Assembly: GCA_016793635.1 (NCBI GenBank)
Contig: JAEUMD010000011.1
Coordinates: forward strand, 124,001-188,000
DNA from: Hyphomicrobiaceae bacterium
GTDB taxonomy: Bacteria > Pseudomonadota > Alphaproteobacteria > Rhizobiales > Hyphomicrobiaceae
Length of the DNA: 64,000 nucleotides
Reading direction: 5' to 3'
In this document: positions 51,186-59,535 of the stretch, in pieces
Position numbering within the stretch: the first letter of the stretch is position 1
Layout of the letters: each line of letters starts with the position of its first letter
The notes under the pieces: model-generated
Database searches by the model: none
Told to the model about the DNA's origin: nothing
What the model saw: only the letters and a program-made list of their open reading frames with translations
Made by a program: the position numbers and the translations under genes

Positions 51186-51320
51186 GGCGCGTGGCCGCCC
51201 TGTGCCAACCCCACGCGCTTGGCTGGCGCGTGGCCGCCCTGTGCCAACCCCACGCGCTTGGCTGGCGCGCAGCCGCCCTGTGCCGACCCTACGCGGCTTG
51301 ACTGGCGCTCAGCTGCGTGG
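51186..51320. repeat. 39-bp direct tandem repeat, each unit a hairpin
   Basis: Two identical 39-base units (51186-51224, 51225-51263), a diverged third (51264-51303) and a partial fourth run head to tail. Each full unit has inverted arms GCGCGTGG and CCACGCGC around a 16-base loop. The gap 51049-51394 is otherwise without a convincing gene. In one frame the array reads as 13-residue repeats (GAWPPCANPTRLA), but no credible start or family supports translation. Confidence 0.8.
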
Positions 51321-51394
51321 ACGCTGCGCGCAACTCTCGCCACAGCGTTCGACGCCGTCTACCATGTGGCGCGCATCACGCGAGGTAAGCTCAC

Positions 51395-51886
51395 ATGTTC
51401 GACGAGGACTTGCGCAACGAAGCGGAGCAATTGCTGGCTCGCCTGCGCGAGAAGGGAGTGAAGGTCGCGACCGCCGAGAGTTGCACCGGCGGATTGATCG
51501 CAGCATTGTTGACCGAGATTCCCGGCTCCTCCGACGTGGTCGAGCGCGGCTTCGTCACATACTCGAATGAAGCCAAGAGCGAGAGCATCGGTGTCGATCC
51601 CGCACTCATCGCAACCCATGGTGCGGTCAGCGCCGAGGTGGCCCGGGCGATGGCAAGGGGCGCACTACGGCATTCGCGCGCGGACCTGGCGGTGGCGGTG
51701 ACCGGAGTCGCGGGCCCCGGTGGCGGCACGACGGCAAAGCCCGTTGGGCTCGTTCACCTCGCAGCGACCCGGCGGGACGGCGGTATCCTGGGAAGCGAGT
51801 TACGTCTCGGCGACATCGGACGCGGACAGGTTCGCATCGCTTCGGTGCGAGAAGCCTTGCGGCTATTGGCCAGGATCGCGCCCTGA
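51395..51886 (+). CDS. pncC: Nicotinamide-nucleotide amidase (CinA C-terminal domain)
   Basis: 163 residues; the stand-alone C-terminal CinA domain. It deamidates nicotinamide mononucleotide to nicotinate mononucleotide in NAD recycling. Motifs: VKVATAESCTGGLIAALLTEIPGSSDVVERGFVTYSN (with the ESCTGG catalytic Ser region), AVTGVAGPGGGTTAKPVGLVHLA. GAGGTAA precedes the start. It converges with the COQ10-like gene, ending 9 bases before it. Confidence 0.93.
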   Translation: MFDEDLRNEAEQLLARLREKGVKVATAESCTGGLIAALLTEIPGSSDVVERGFVTYSNEAKSESIGVDPALIATHGAVSAEVARAMARGALRHSRADLAVAVTGVAGPGGGTTAKPVGLVHLAATRRDGGILGSELRLGDIGRGQVRIASVREALRLLARIAP

Positions 51887-51895
51887 CGGAGAGGT

Positions 51896-52357
51896 TCAGA
51901 CCGCCGGCCCCTTGTAGACCTGACGCGCGCGATCCTCGAATGCGGCAGCGAACTTGCGGAACGCCTTGTCGAACACCGCCCCCATGACGAGCCCCAGCAT
52001 CGCGGATCGGAACTCGTAGTCGATCCAGAAGCCGATTTCCGATCCGTTGTCGCGCGGCACGAAACGCCAGCGGTTGTCGAGGTGATGGAACGGCCCATCG
52101 AGATACGACACGTCGATGCGCATCGGCTCGGCGGAAGGTTGCAGCACCACGCGGGTCGTAAAGCTCTCGCGGATCGCCTTGTACCCGATCGCCATCGTCG
52201 CAACGAGCGTCGTCACGCCATCGACCTCGCTGCGCGAACGCACGTGCAGGCTCTCGCACATGGGCACGAATTGCGGATAGCTATCAACATCCGCCACGAC
52301 CGCGAACATCTGCTCGGCCGAAAAAGGCACACGTCGCGTCGTCTCGAAACGCGGCAT
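51896..52357 (-). CDS. COQ10/RatA-type START domain protein
   Basis: 153 residues from MPRFETTRRVPFSAEQMFAVVADVDSYPQFVPMC, the classical N-terminus of the COQ10/RatA family. Later segments YLDGPFHHLDNRWRFVP and IDYEFRSAMLGLVMGAVFDKAFRKFAAAFEDRA complete the steroidogenic-acute-regulatory-like barrel. Eukaryotic COQ10 binds ubiquinone; the bacterial role is a likely lipid or quinone chaperone. It starts 4 bases after lipA ends, and this pairing is usual in alphaproteobacteria. Confidence 0.92.
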   Translation of the reverse strand: MPRFETTRRVPFSAEQMFAVVADVDSYPQFVPMCESLHVRSRSEVDGVTTLVATMAIGYKAIRESFTTRVVLQPSAEPMRIDVSYLDGPFHHLDNRWRFVPRDNGSEIGFWIDYEFRSAMLGLVMGAVFDKAFRKFAAAFEDRARQVYKGPAV

Positions 52358-52361
52358 CGGT

Positions 52362-53342
52362 TCAATGCCCGAGGCTCGCCAGCCGCGCCGCGCGCAGCTT
52401 CGCGAAGTCCTCGCCCGCATGATAGCTCGATCGCGTCAGCGGCGTCGCCGACACCAGCAGAAAGCCCTTGGCATAGGCCGTCGTCTCGTACCCCTTGAAC
52501 TCCTCGGGATCGACGTACCTCATCACCTCCGCGTGCTTGCGCGAGGGTTGCAGGTATTGCCCGATGGTGAGGAAATCGACATCGGCCGACCTCAAGTCGT
52601 CCATCAGTTGCAGCACCTCGTCGCGGCGCTCACCGAGCCCCACCATGATGCCGGACTTCGTGAACATCGAAGGGTCGATCTCCTTCACGCGCTGGAGCAG
52701 ACGCAGCGAATGGAAGTAGCGCGCGCCGGGGCGGATCTTGAGATAGAGGCCGGGTACCGTCTCGAGATTGTGATTGAACACGTCCGGCCGTGCCGCGACG
52801 ACAACTTCGAGTGCGCCCGGCTTCCTCAGGAAATCCGGTGTCAGCACCTCGATCGTCGTCGCCGGTGTCGCGGCGCGAATGGCACGGATCGTCTCGGCGA
52901 AATGTCGTGCACCACCGTCGTCGAGATCGTCACGATCGACGGACGTGATGACGACGTGCTCGAGGCCGAGCTTGGCGACGGCATCGGCGACTCGTGCCGG
53001 CTCAGCGGTGTCGAGCGCGTCGGGCAGGCCGGTGCGAACGTTGCAGAATGCACAAGCGCGCGTGCACGTATCGCCCATGATCATCATGGTGGCGTGGCGC
53101 TTGGTCCAACACTCGCCGATGTTCGGGCAGCCCGCCTCCTCGCAGACGGTATTCAGGCCGTTCTCGCGGACGATCCGGCGCGTCTCGCCATATTCCCCGC
53201 TCGACGGCGCGCGAACACGTATCCAATCCGGCTTGCGCTTGACCGGCGTGTCCGGCCGGTTCGCCTTCTCGGGATGGCGCGGTTTCTCGGCTCGGGGCCG
53301 CTCAGGCGCCCCGCCCGATACCGTGTCCAGGATCTTCACCAT
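52362..53342 (-). CDS. lipA: Lipoyl synthase
   Basis: 326 residues. This radical SAM enzyme inserts two sulfurs into octanoyl groups on lipoyl domains. Both iron-sulfur sites are intact: [12 protein letters not shown] (auxiliary cluster, about 67-78) and CTRACAFC (radical SAM, about 93-100), with the closing RSSYHAGE near the C-terminus supplying the Ser ligand. It is needed to modify the lipoyl domains of pyruvate dehydrogenase encoded 3-8 kb away. Confidence 0.97.
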   Translation of the reverse strand: MVKILDTVSGGAPERPRAEKPRHPEKANRPDTPVKRKPDWIRVRAPSSGEYGETRRIVRENGLNTVCEEAGCPNIGECWTKRHATMMIMGDTCTRACAFCNVRTGLPDALDTAEPARVADAVAKLGLEHVVITSVDRDDLDDGGARHFAETIRAIRAATPATTIEVLTPDFLRKPGALEVVVAARPDVFNHNLETVPGLYLKIRPGARYFHSLRLLQRVKEIDPSMFTKSGIMVGLGERRDEVLQLMDDLRSADVDFLTIGQYLQPSRKHAEVMRYVDPEEFKGYETTAYAKGFLLVSATPLTRSSYHAGEDFAKLRAARLASLGH

Positions 53343-53481
53343 GACGCGCCCTTTCCCGTCCGGCGGCCATCGTGCCCCGGCTTGTGCGAGACGCTATACG
53401 TGGAGCAGGCGGCGGGCGCACGCAAGACCGACGGTGGGCGCGCCCATCCGTTGGGACCACATGCACTCCGGACGCGCAGCT

Positions 53482-53754
53482 TCAGCGCGCTACGAGACGG
53501 GCGATGACGATGACGATCAGGGCGCCGACCGTCGAGACGAGAATCTGGTTGCCCCACGCGCCGAGATTGATGGGTAGGCTCAGCAGCCCCATCTGCACCA
53601 TCGCACCGCCGAGAATAGCGCCGATGATGCCGACCACGGCGTTGCGGATGAGCCCGCCGCCACCGAGCAGCAGACCGGCCAACCAGCCAGCGATCAGGCC
53701 GTTGATGACCATGATCACCCAGGGGTTCTGCAGATAGGCGAGTACCTGATCCAT
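53482..53754 (-). CDS. GlsB/YeaQ/YmgE-type membrane protein (copy 1)
   Basis: 90 residues from MDQVLAYLQNPWVIM. Three hydrophobic segments with the family pattern LIAGWLAGLLLGGGGLIRNAVVGIIGAILGG. These transglycosylase-associated proteins are short Gly-rich inner-membrane proteins, often stress-induced; their biochemical role is unknown. A paralogue lies 65 bases upstream on the same strand. Confidence 0.88.
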   Translation of the reverse strand: MDQVLAYLQNPWVIMVINGLIAGWLAGLLLGGGGLIRNAVVGIIGAILGGAMVQMGLLSLPINLGAWGNQILVSTVGALIVIVIARLVAR

Positions 53755-53819
53755 GGCGTCCGCTTGCCTCCCGTTATTGCCTCGCGGGCGCTGATCCGTG
53801 CGCTGCCCGCCGGCGCAGT

Positions 53820-54074
53820 CTACGCGATCAGACGTGCCAGCAATACGACGACGATGGCGCCGATGGTCGCCGTCACGACTTGGCTGGCGAGCGGATTGCG
53901 GATGCCGAGATTGACGCCGAGCGCATTGAGCAGGAGGCCGCCGACGAACGCTCCGACCACGCCGCTCACCAGATACTGGATCAATCCGCCGCCACCGACC
54001 AGGATCGAGGCGAGCCAACCGGCAACGATACCGATCAGCGCCAATACCACGAGGGCGCGCGTATCAGCTTTCAT
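53820..54074 (-). CDS. GlsB/YeaQ/YmgE-type membrane protein (copy 2)
   Basis: 84 residues from MKADTRALVVLALIG. The same pattern as its neighbour: IVAGWLASILVGGGGLIQYLVSGVVGAFVGGLLLNALGVNLG. The two share GW-LA-L-GGGGLI and a C-terminal ATIGAIVVVLLARL, so they arose by tandem duplication and then diverged. They are probably in one transcript, this copy first. Confidence 0.85.
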   Translation of the reverse strand: MKADTRALVVLALIGIVAGWLASILVGGGGLIQYLVSGVVGAFVGGLLLNALGVNLGIRNPLASQVVTATIGAIVVVLLARLIA

Positions 54075-54256
54075 GGACAGATCTCCTTGCCTGCACCGCG
54101 TCGACAGACCGCGCCTTGGTAGACACCGGTATCGGCGGGGAGCCGAACGGTATCCGACCGCCGGCTTGGGACGCGGCAAGATTCTGCCGAGTCGCGCACC
54201 GCCGTCCAGGCGGAAATGGCGCCCGGCGCGACGGCGTCAGCCGAATGGCGCAACGA

Positions 54257-54550
54257 TCAGAGGTGGCAGCGGGCGCCGAGATACTGGGCGAGCAGCGCGT
54301 TGTACCGGTCGACCTCTTCCTTCTGCCCGGGCGGCAGCTTCTTGCCGGCACCTGCAGCTTCGATCCGCGAGGGCACGCCGCGAGCGTCGAGTTTGTCGAG
54401 CTCGGCGCGGACATCCTTGCAGGACTTGCCCGACGGCAATGATCCAGCGCCGGGATCGCCACCGCTCGTACCCCCGGCGCAACCGGCCAGGAGAAGGGAA
54501 GCCAAAACGGCAAACGTGCCAGCAAGGCGGCTCGACGACGTCAGCGCCAT
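54257..54550 (-). CDS. Small lipoprotein with GxPxRIE motif (copy 1)
   Basis: 97 residues from MALTSSSRLAGTF; signal peptide with lipobox LLLAGC at about 19-24. The mature part has SCKDVRAELDKLDARGVPSRIEAAGAGKKLPP, then a helix and a C-terminal ARC. It is alignable with the lipoprotein encoded just upstream on the same strand: Cys, L-K/R-G-x-P-x-RIE, GK, and RC at matching places. No known family was recognised. Two cysteines besides the lipobox suggest a disulfide. Confidence 0.75.
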   Translation of the reverse strand: MALTSSSRLAGTFAVLASLLLAGCAGGTSGGDPGAGSLPSGKSCKDVRAELDKLDARGVPSRIEAAGAGKKLPPGQKEEVDRYNALLAQYLGARCHL

Positions 54551-54640
54551 GAATTCACCCCGTGCTCGAAATTGTGCATGGTTGCCTTTCATCACAGCTC
54601 CCGCCGGCATGCAAGACCATCCCCTTTCGGTGTTGCACGG

Positions 54641-54674
54641 ATGACGCAGCGCAGCATAACAAATGCTGCGTCAT
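54641..54674. promoter_or_regulatory. 10-bp inverted repeat between the lipoprotein genes
   Basis: ATGACGCAGC (54641-54650) and GCTGCGTCAT (54665-54674) are exact reverse complements, 14 bases apart, upstream of lipoprotein copy 1 and beyond the terminator of copy 2. No T-run follows, so an operator or leader hairpin is more likely than a terminator. Confidence 0.5.
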
Positions 54675-54704
54675 TGCAGCGGCTTGACAGGATCAAGGGC
54701 ATAG

Positions 54705-54732
54705 AAAAGGGCCGCGCAGCGCGACCCTTTTC
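54705..54732 (-). terminator. Terminator after lipoprotein copy 2
   Basis: On the minus strand AAAAGGG and CGCG pair with CGCG and CCCTTTT around a short loop; the arm itself supplies the T-run. It lies 33 bases after the stop and should act mainly on the upstream lipoprotein gene. Confidence 0.7.
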
Positions 54733-54764
54733 CGTATCAGGCAAGGTCCCACGACACGTGAGAA

Positions 54765-55226
54765 TTACTGCGCAACCGGTTTCGATGCCGCCGTCTTCGT
54801 GGAGGCCTTGGCGACCGTCTGCGTCGCCGTGGCGGGCACTGCGGTCGCCGGAGCCGGCGAAGCCGCCGCTGCTGCCTGCGACGGAGCGAGCTTCGAGCAG
54901 CGCACCTGGAACTCGGCGTTGGCCTTGTCGAGTTCGGTCATCTTCGCGAGCGAGTCGCGCTTGACGCTAGCCGTCGAGCCCTTGCCCGTGGTCGCCACCT
55001 TTTCGATGCGCGCCGGCGTGCCTTCCTTACGGAGCTGGTCGATCTTCGACATCAGCGCGAAGCACTGCGGATCGACCTTCGGCGCCGCCGCCACCTGCGC
55101 CGCAGGCGCATCCGGCACCGACGCCGTCGTCAGGCTGCCGGCCAGCAGGCCACCGTCATTCGCGCAACCGGCGGTCAGCCCGGCGAGCAGGATCGCCGTC
55201 GAGGCGGCGAGGAATCGGAACGTCAT
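54765..55226 (-). CDS. Small lipoprotein with GxPxRIE motif (copy 2)
   Basis: 153 residues from MTFRFLAASTAILLAGLTAGCAND; lipobox LTAGC. After a low-complexity linker comes QCFALMSKIDQLRKEGTPARIEKVATTGKG, matching copy 1, then a helix ending in FQVRC and a 40-residue Ala/Thr/Pro-rich tail. Function unknown. Sharing of the GxPxRIE core and both flanking cysteines with the neighbour shows a tandem duplication. Confidence 0.78.
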   Translation of the reverse strand: MTFRFLAASTAILLAGLTAGCANDGGLLAGSLTTASVPDAPAAQVAAAPKVDPQCFALMSKIDQLRKEGTPARIEKVATTGKGSTASVKRDSLAKMTELDKANAEFQVRCSKLAPSQAAAAASPAPATAVPATATQTVAKASTKTAASKPVAQ

Positions 55227-55435
55227 GCGAAACCCCCTATCAATCTCCCGTACTCGAGTAGACGTAAGCGCACCCGAGTTGTCGATCCTATTAGTGGGCG
55301 AGTCGCCTAGGCAGCAAGCAGCGGTACGAGCGATTACGGTTGATGAGTGCAAGGCGGCCACGCATTTCGCGAGCCGGCTGTGGAAACACACATGCCGAAA
55401 TCCGTGAATTGCCTGGCCAGCCGTTGGATGGGCAC

Positions 55436-56836
55436 TCAAACCAGCATCCGCAGCGGATCCTCGATCAGGGCTTTGAAGGCCGCGAGGAACTCCGCCCCCG
55501 TTGCTCCATCGACCGCCCTGTGATCGCACGACAGCGAGCAGCTCATCACCGTTCCAACCTCGATCCGCCCATCCACGACAACCGGACGTTGCTCCGCCGC
55601 CCCGACCGCGAGGATGGTCGCATGCGGCGGGTTGATGACGGCATCGAAATCCCGCACCCCCATCATCCCGAGATTAGAGATGGCCGTGGCACCCCCTTGG
55701 TACTCGTGCGGCGCGAGGCGCCGCCGGCGGGCGCGCTCGGCGAGTGACGCGAGCTCGTCGGAAATCTCCGAGAGCGACTTGAGCTCGGCATGACGGATCA
55801 CCGGGGTGACGAGCCCGCCTTCGATAGCCACGGCGACACCGACGTCCGAAGACTTGTGCCGCAGCATCGCCTCCTCGGTCCAGGTGACGTTGGCGTCCGG
55901 CACCTGTTGCAGCGCGAGAGCCAGCGCCTTTACCAAGAAATCCGTGACGGTCAGCGCCAGTGCCCTGCCGCCACGGCCCGGCGGACCACCGTTCATACGC
56001 GCCCGCGCACGCTGCACCTCCTCCATCCGGCAATCGATCCGCAAGTAGAAGTGCGGCACCGTGCTTTTTGAATACTGGAGACGTTCGGCGATTGCCCGGC
56101 GCATCGCATCGTGCGGCACGGCTTCGTAGCTCGCCGGATCATAAAGGCGGCGGATGGCTGCGTCGGTGAAATCGCCAGCGACGTCCTTCGCAATCGGTTT
56201 CGTCGCTGCCCCCGCTGCGGGGCGCAAGGCACCCTGCTCCAGCGTCGCCAGCGATCGCCCAGCGCCGTCCGCGAGAGGCAATGACGGCTCCCCGAGAACT
56301 TTCTCCCGCTTTTCCGTCGCCATTCCACCTGAAATGTCCGCGGCGGCGGCTCGCGCGCGCCACGCTACGATGTCACGTTTGACGATGCGGCCGTCTGGGC
56401 CGCTGCCGGCGATCGCCGCAAGATCGAGCCGGGCTTCGCGGGCCATGCGGCGCGCCAACGGTGATGCTCGCACGCGACCAGACACGCGGCGGCTTTGCCC
56501 CGCTTCTACCTCCGCTCCGCGCACCGGTGTCATGACGCCCACTCGACCAGGGCGAACAGGGGCTGGGGCTGCTTCGGCGGCTGCCTTCGTGGCAGCGCGG
56601 GCGACGATGGTGGCGATCGGCGTATCGACCGCGACATCATCGCTCCCTGCCGCAACGAGAAGCTCGCCGATTTGGCCGGCGTCGACAGCCTCGACTTCCA
56701 TCGTCGCCGTCGCCGTCTCGACCTCGGCAATGACGTCACCCGGCTCGACGCGGTCCCCCGCCGCCACGAGCCAGCGCGTCAGCTTGCCCGTCTCCATGCG
56801 CGGCGACAGCGCCGGCATCAGCACGTGGATCGGCAT
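55436..56836 (-). CDS. pdhC: Pyruvate dehydrogenase E2 (dihydrolipoyl acetyltransferase) lacking the lipoyl-lysine
   Basis: 466 residues from MPIHVLMPALSPRMETGKL. Domains: lipoyl-like (about 1-78), a linker, the E1/E3-binding domain (ASPLARRMAREARLDLAAIAGSGPDGRIVKRD, about 150-183), and the acyltransferase core with the catalytic SCDHRAVDGATGAEFL near the end. The lipoyl domain reads EVETATATMEVEA where the family has [11 protein letters not shown]: residue 42 is Ala and residue 43 is Thr, so the lysine that carries lipoate is absent. The codons are plainly ACG GCG ACG. The catalytic core looks intact, so the protein is probably functional as core and binding scaffold. Two membrane-protein genes and a DUF5076 gene separate it from pdhB. 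Confidence 0.9.
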   Translation of the reverse strand: MPIHVLMPALSPRMETGKLTRWLVAAGDRVEPGDVIAEVETATATMEVEAVDAGQIGELLVAAGSDDVAVDTPIATIVARAATKAAAEAAPAPVRPGRVGVMTPVRGAEVEAGQSRRVSGRVRASPLARRMAREARLDLAAIAGSGPDGRIVKRDIVAWRARAAAADISGGMATEKREKVLGEPSLPLADGAGRSLATLEQGALRPAAGAATKPIAKDVAGDFTDAAIRRLYDPASYEAVPHDAMRRAIAERLQYSKSTVPHFYLRIDCRMEEVQRARARMNGGPPGRGGRALALTVTDFLVKALALALQQVPDANVTWTEEAMLRHKSSDVGVAVAIEGGLVTPVIRHAELKSLSEISDELASLAERARRRRLAPHEYQGGATAISNLGMMGVRDFDAVINPPHATILAVGAAEQRPVVVDGRIEVGTVMSCSLSCDHRAVDGATGAEFLAAFKALIEDPLRMLV

Positions 56837-56844
56837 CGGTATCC

Positions 56845-57276
56845 TCAGGGCGCGGGGGGATGATCGGGCGTCGGCCAGCGATAGACGAATGTGAGGAAGA
56901 ACAGCGCGAGATAGACCGCGATAGCTACCGCCCAACCGATGCCGACACCGATCTCTTGCTGCGTGATGCCGGCGACGTGCAAACCCGGTATCGGGTTACG
57001 CAGATCCTGCAACGGTACGATCGGTCGCTCGATGCGGTCCCATGCCGCGAACAGTCCGTCTTGCAACCGGCCGACCACGGTCGCAGTGCCACCGAGGAAA
57101 ACCAGGCCGATCGACAGCAATCCGAACGCGACCACCCTCAACATCATCGGTGCGCGGCCGAGAAAGAAGTACAGCGCGGCGACGTAGCCCGAGATGATGG
57201 CGAAGAACAGCGAGAAGACCGTCAATACGGCAGCGATGGCGTTGAACAGGTTCTGCAGGATGTCCGTCTCGTTCAT
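56845..57276 (-). CDS. Uncharacterised membrane protein inside the pdh operon
   Basis: 143 residues from MNETDILQNLFN. Three hydrophobic segments: AAVLTVFSLFFAIISGYVAALYFFLG, VVAFGLLSIGLVFLGG and GIGWAVAIAVYLALFFLTFVYRW. No recognised family. It starts between DUF5076 and pdhC and stops 8 bases before the E2 start, so it is likely co-transcribed with pdh genes. A direct tie to pyruvate metabolism is not shown. Confidence 0.65.
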   Translation of the reverse strand: MNETDILQNLFNAIAAVLTVFSLFFAIISGYVAALYFFLGRAPMMLRVVAFGLLSIGLVFLGGTATVVGRLQDGLFAAWDRIERPIVPLQDLRNPIPGLHVAGITQQEIGVGIGWAVAIAVYLALFFLTFVYRWPTPDHPPAP

Positions 57277-57355
57277 GACCTTCCACACTCCAATCGCTCG
57301 AGCCCTCGTCCGCGCGCCTTGGGCCTCATGCCTCAGCCCCTGAACAACGCAGGCC

Positions 57356-57703
57356 TCAATGCGCGGTCCGCCCCTTGATCCGGCCGCTGCGCTGCGCCGA
57401 TGCTTCGCTCTCCGCGGCAGAACGGGTGAAAGCTTCCGTCATTGCCGCGAGGGCCTGCTGGCGTGGCATCTGGCCGTCGAGTTCGACGGCGTCGGCAATG
57501 TGATGGGCGATGTCGCCAAGCATGCGCCCCCACTCAGAGACGTCGTGGCTGAAAGTCTCGGAATGAAAGATGACATGCAGCGCGCCGTCCGCTACCCAGA
57601 CGCGCATCACCTCGACGGAGCTGCTCGCATCGTGCACGCCATCGGGTAACTCGAGCTCCTGCAATACGAGATCGGCCGGCTCGGTCGGATCATTGTCGTC
57701 CAT
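57356..57703 (-). CDS. DUF5076 family protein
   Basis: 115 residues, acidic and soluble. The pattern LELPDGVHDASSSVEVMRVWVADGALHVIFHSETFSHDVSEWGRMLGDIAHHIADAV fits DUF5076, a small family common beside alphaproteobacterial pdh genes. Its start overlaps the previous gene by 14 bases. Function unknown. Confidence 0.75.
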   Translation of the reverse strand: MDDNDPTEPADLVLQELELPDGVHDASSSVEVMRVWVADGALHVIFHSETFSHDVSEWGRMLGDIAHHIADAVELDGQMPRQQALAAMTEAFTRSAAESEASAQRSGRIKGRTAH

Positions 57704-58067
57704 GGATCATCTCCCGCTTGCGCGCCTGCGGCCGGACCAGGCCTGGCCCCCGAAAGAAGGGCACGACGAAGATCCGGAAGAGAAATGCGGTAAGCCACAA
57801 CACCGGCACCACGAACGGGGCCGCAGGGTGACGCCAGTTGACGTCGACGCGGCGGCGGCCATCGAAGCGCAAGACCTTGCTCAGCGTTATCGCCGCCAAA
57901 TCATGCATGGCCCAGAACGGGGCGCACAACAGCAGCGGGAGCGCGTACAGCGAGCCGCGCCGCAGCAGGCCCGCAAGCAGCTCCCATCGCGTGCGCGGCT
58001 GCCAATCCGGCGCAATACCGGGCCGCAATGCGGCGGTCGAGGCCGTGGTGCGGCGACGTTCACGCAT
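57690..58067 (-). CDS. Uncharacterised membrane protein after pdhB
   Basis: 125 residues from [10 protein letters not shown], starting 8 bases inside the 3' end of pdhB. It is Arg-rich at the N-terminus, with hydrophobic stretches [25 protein letters not shown] and [22 protein letters not shown]. No family recognised. Translational coupling to pdhB is evident from the overlap. Confidence 0.65.
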   Translation of the reverse strand: MRERRRTTASTAALRPGIAPDWQPRTRWELLAGLLRRGSLYALPLLLCAPFWAMHDLAAITLSKVLRFDGRRRVDVNWRHPAAPFVVPVLWLTAFLFRIFVVPFFRGPGLVRPQARKREMIHGRQ

Positions 58068-59460
58068 AGCAGACCTTCCGCACCGCCTTGACGACGTCTT
58101 CGACACTCGGCAGCGCCAGCTTTTCGAGGTTCGCCGCGTAAGGCATTGGCACGTCCGCGCCCGTCACCTTCGCCGGCGGAGCGTCGAGATCGTCGAATGC
58201 GTCGATGGCGACCCGCGCGCAGATCTCCGAACCGATCGAGCAGACCGGCCAAGCTTCCTCGACCGTCACGAGGCGGTTGGTGCGCGCCACCGATGCCAGG
58301 ATCGTATCCATGTCGATCGGGCGCAGCGACCTGAGGTCGATCACCTCCGCCTCGATGCCGTCGGCGGCGAGGATGTCGGCCGCTTTGAGCGCATAGGTCA
58401 TGCCGCGCAGAAACGAGACGATGGTGACGTCACTCCCGGGGCGCGCGATGCGCGCCTTTCCGATGGGAACGAGGATGTCGTCGCCCACGGGCACAGGTCC
58501 CGATGCCGAATACATCATCTCGTTCTCGAGCATCAGCACGGGATTGCGATCGCGGATAGCGGCTTTGAGCAATCCCTTGGCGTCGGCGGGCGTCGACGGT
58601 GCCACGACCTTCAAGCCCGGAACGTGCGCATACCAGGCAGAGTAGCACTGCGAGTGCTGCGCGGCGACCCGGGCGGCGGCACCATTGGCGCCGCGGAACA
58701 CGATCGGGACGTCGATCTGGCCGCCGGACATGTAGCGCGTCTTTGCCGCCGAATTGACGATCTGGTCGATCGCCTGCATGGCGAAGTTCCACGTCATGAA
58801 CTCGACGACGGGCTTGAGCCCGGCGAGCGCCGCGCCGATGCCGATGCCCGCAAAGCCCTGCTCGGTGATGGGGGTGTCGATGACGCGGCGCGGGCCGAAT
58901 TCCTCGAGCAACCCCTGGCTCACCTTGTAGGCCCCATGATACTGCGCCACCTCCTCGCCGATGAGTAAGACGTCGGGGTCGCGCCGCATCTCTTCCGCCA
59001 TGGCGTCGCGCAACGCCTCGCGGATCGTCTGCGTGACGCTCGCCGTGGGTGCTGATGGCGCGGCGGCTTTGGAAATGGCGGCGGTTGATGTTCCGGCGAC
59101 GGCAGTCTCGTGCGCCGACTTTACTTCAGGCACTTGCTCGAGTGGTGCCGATGGCAGGATCGCCGGAACCGGAGATGGTGCAGGCACCACCGTCGGCGAG
59201 GTCGGCGCGATACCGTCGGCGACGTCGATCGTCGCGATCGGCGTGTTGACCTTGACGCCGGGCGTGCCCGCCGCGACGAGAATGCGCGCGAGGGTTCCTT
59301 CCTCTGCGGCCTCGATCTCCATCGTCGCCTTGTCGGTCTCGATCTCGGCAATGACGTCGCCGGCCTTCACGCTCGCGCCCTCCGCGACGAGCCAACGCGC
59401 GAGCGTGCCCTCATCCATGGTCGGCGACAGCGCGGGCATGAGGATCTCGGTCGATGTCAT
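58060..59460 (-). CDS. pdhB: Pyruvate dehydrogenase E1 beta with N-terminal lipoyl domain
   Basis: 466 residues: a lipoyl domain (about 1-78) with the intact site [13 protein letters not shown] (Lys44), a Pro/Ala-rich linker (about 80-140), then the transketolase-type E1 beta ([88 protein letters not shown]). It forms the E1 heterotetramer with PdhA and decarboxylates pyruvate. E1 beta with a lipoyl domain is known in alphaproteobacteria; here it carries the only intact lipoylation site seen in the operon. Confidence 0.95.
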   Translation of the reverse strand: MTSTEILMPALSPTMDEGTLARWLVAEGASVKAGDVIAEIETDKATMEIEAAEEGTLARILVAAGTPGVKVNTPIATIDVADGIAPTSPTVVPAPSPVPAILPSAPLEQVPEVKSAHETAVAGTSTAAISKAAAPSAPTASVTQTIREALRDAMAEEMRRDPDVLLIGEEVAQYHGAYKVSQGLLEEFGPRRVIDTPITEQGFAGIGIGAALAGLKPVVEFMTWNFAMQAIDQIVNSAAKTRYMSGGQIDVPIVFRGANGAAARVAAQHSQCYSAWYAHVPGLKVVAPSTPADAKGLLKAAIRDRNPVLMLENEMMYSASGPVPVGDDILVPIGKARIARPGSDVTIVSFLRGMTYALKAADILAADGIEAEVIDLRSLRPIDMDTILASVARTNRLVTVEEAWPVCSIGSEICARVAIDAFDDLDAPPAKVTGADVPMPYAANLEKLALPSVEDVVKAVRKVCYA

Positions 59461-59535
59461 TTCGGGGCGCGTCCGTGGATTGCGGCGATGGTCGCGGAAT
59501 ACATGGCGGGGAGTTGTCGGCTCACAGCATGCCCC

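Noticed and set aside
51072-51461. Open frame reading through the tandem repeat as 13-residue peptide repeats
   Set aside because: It runs through the marR terminator and into pncC, lacks a good ribosome site and matches no repeat protein family. The DNA repeat explains the pattern.
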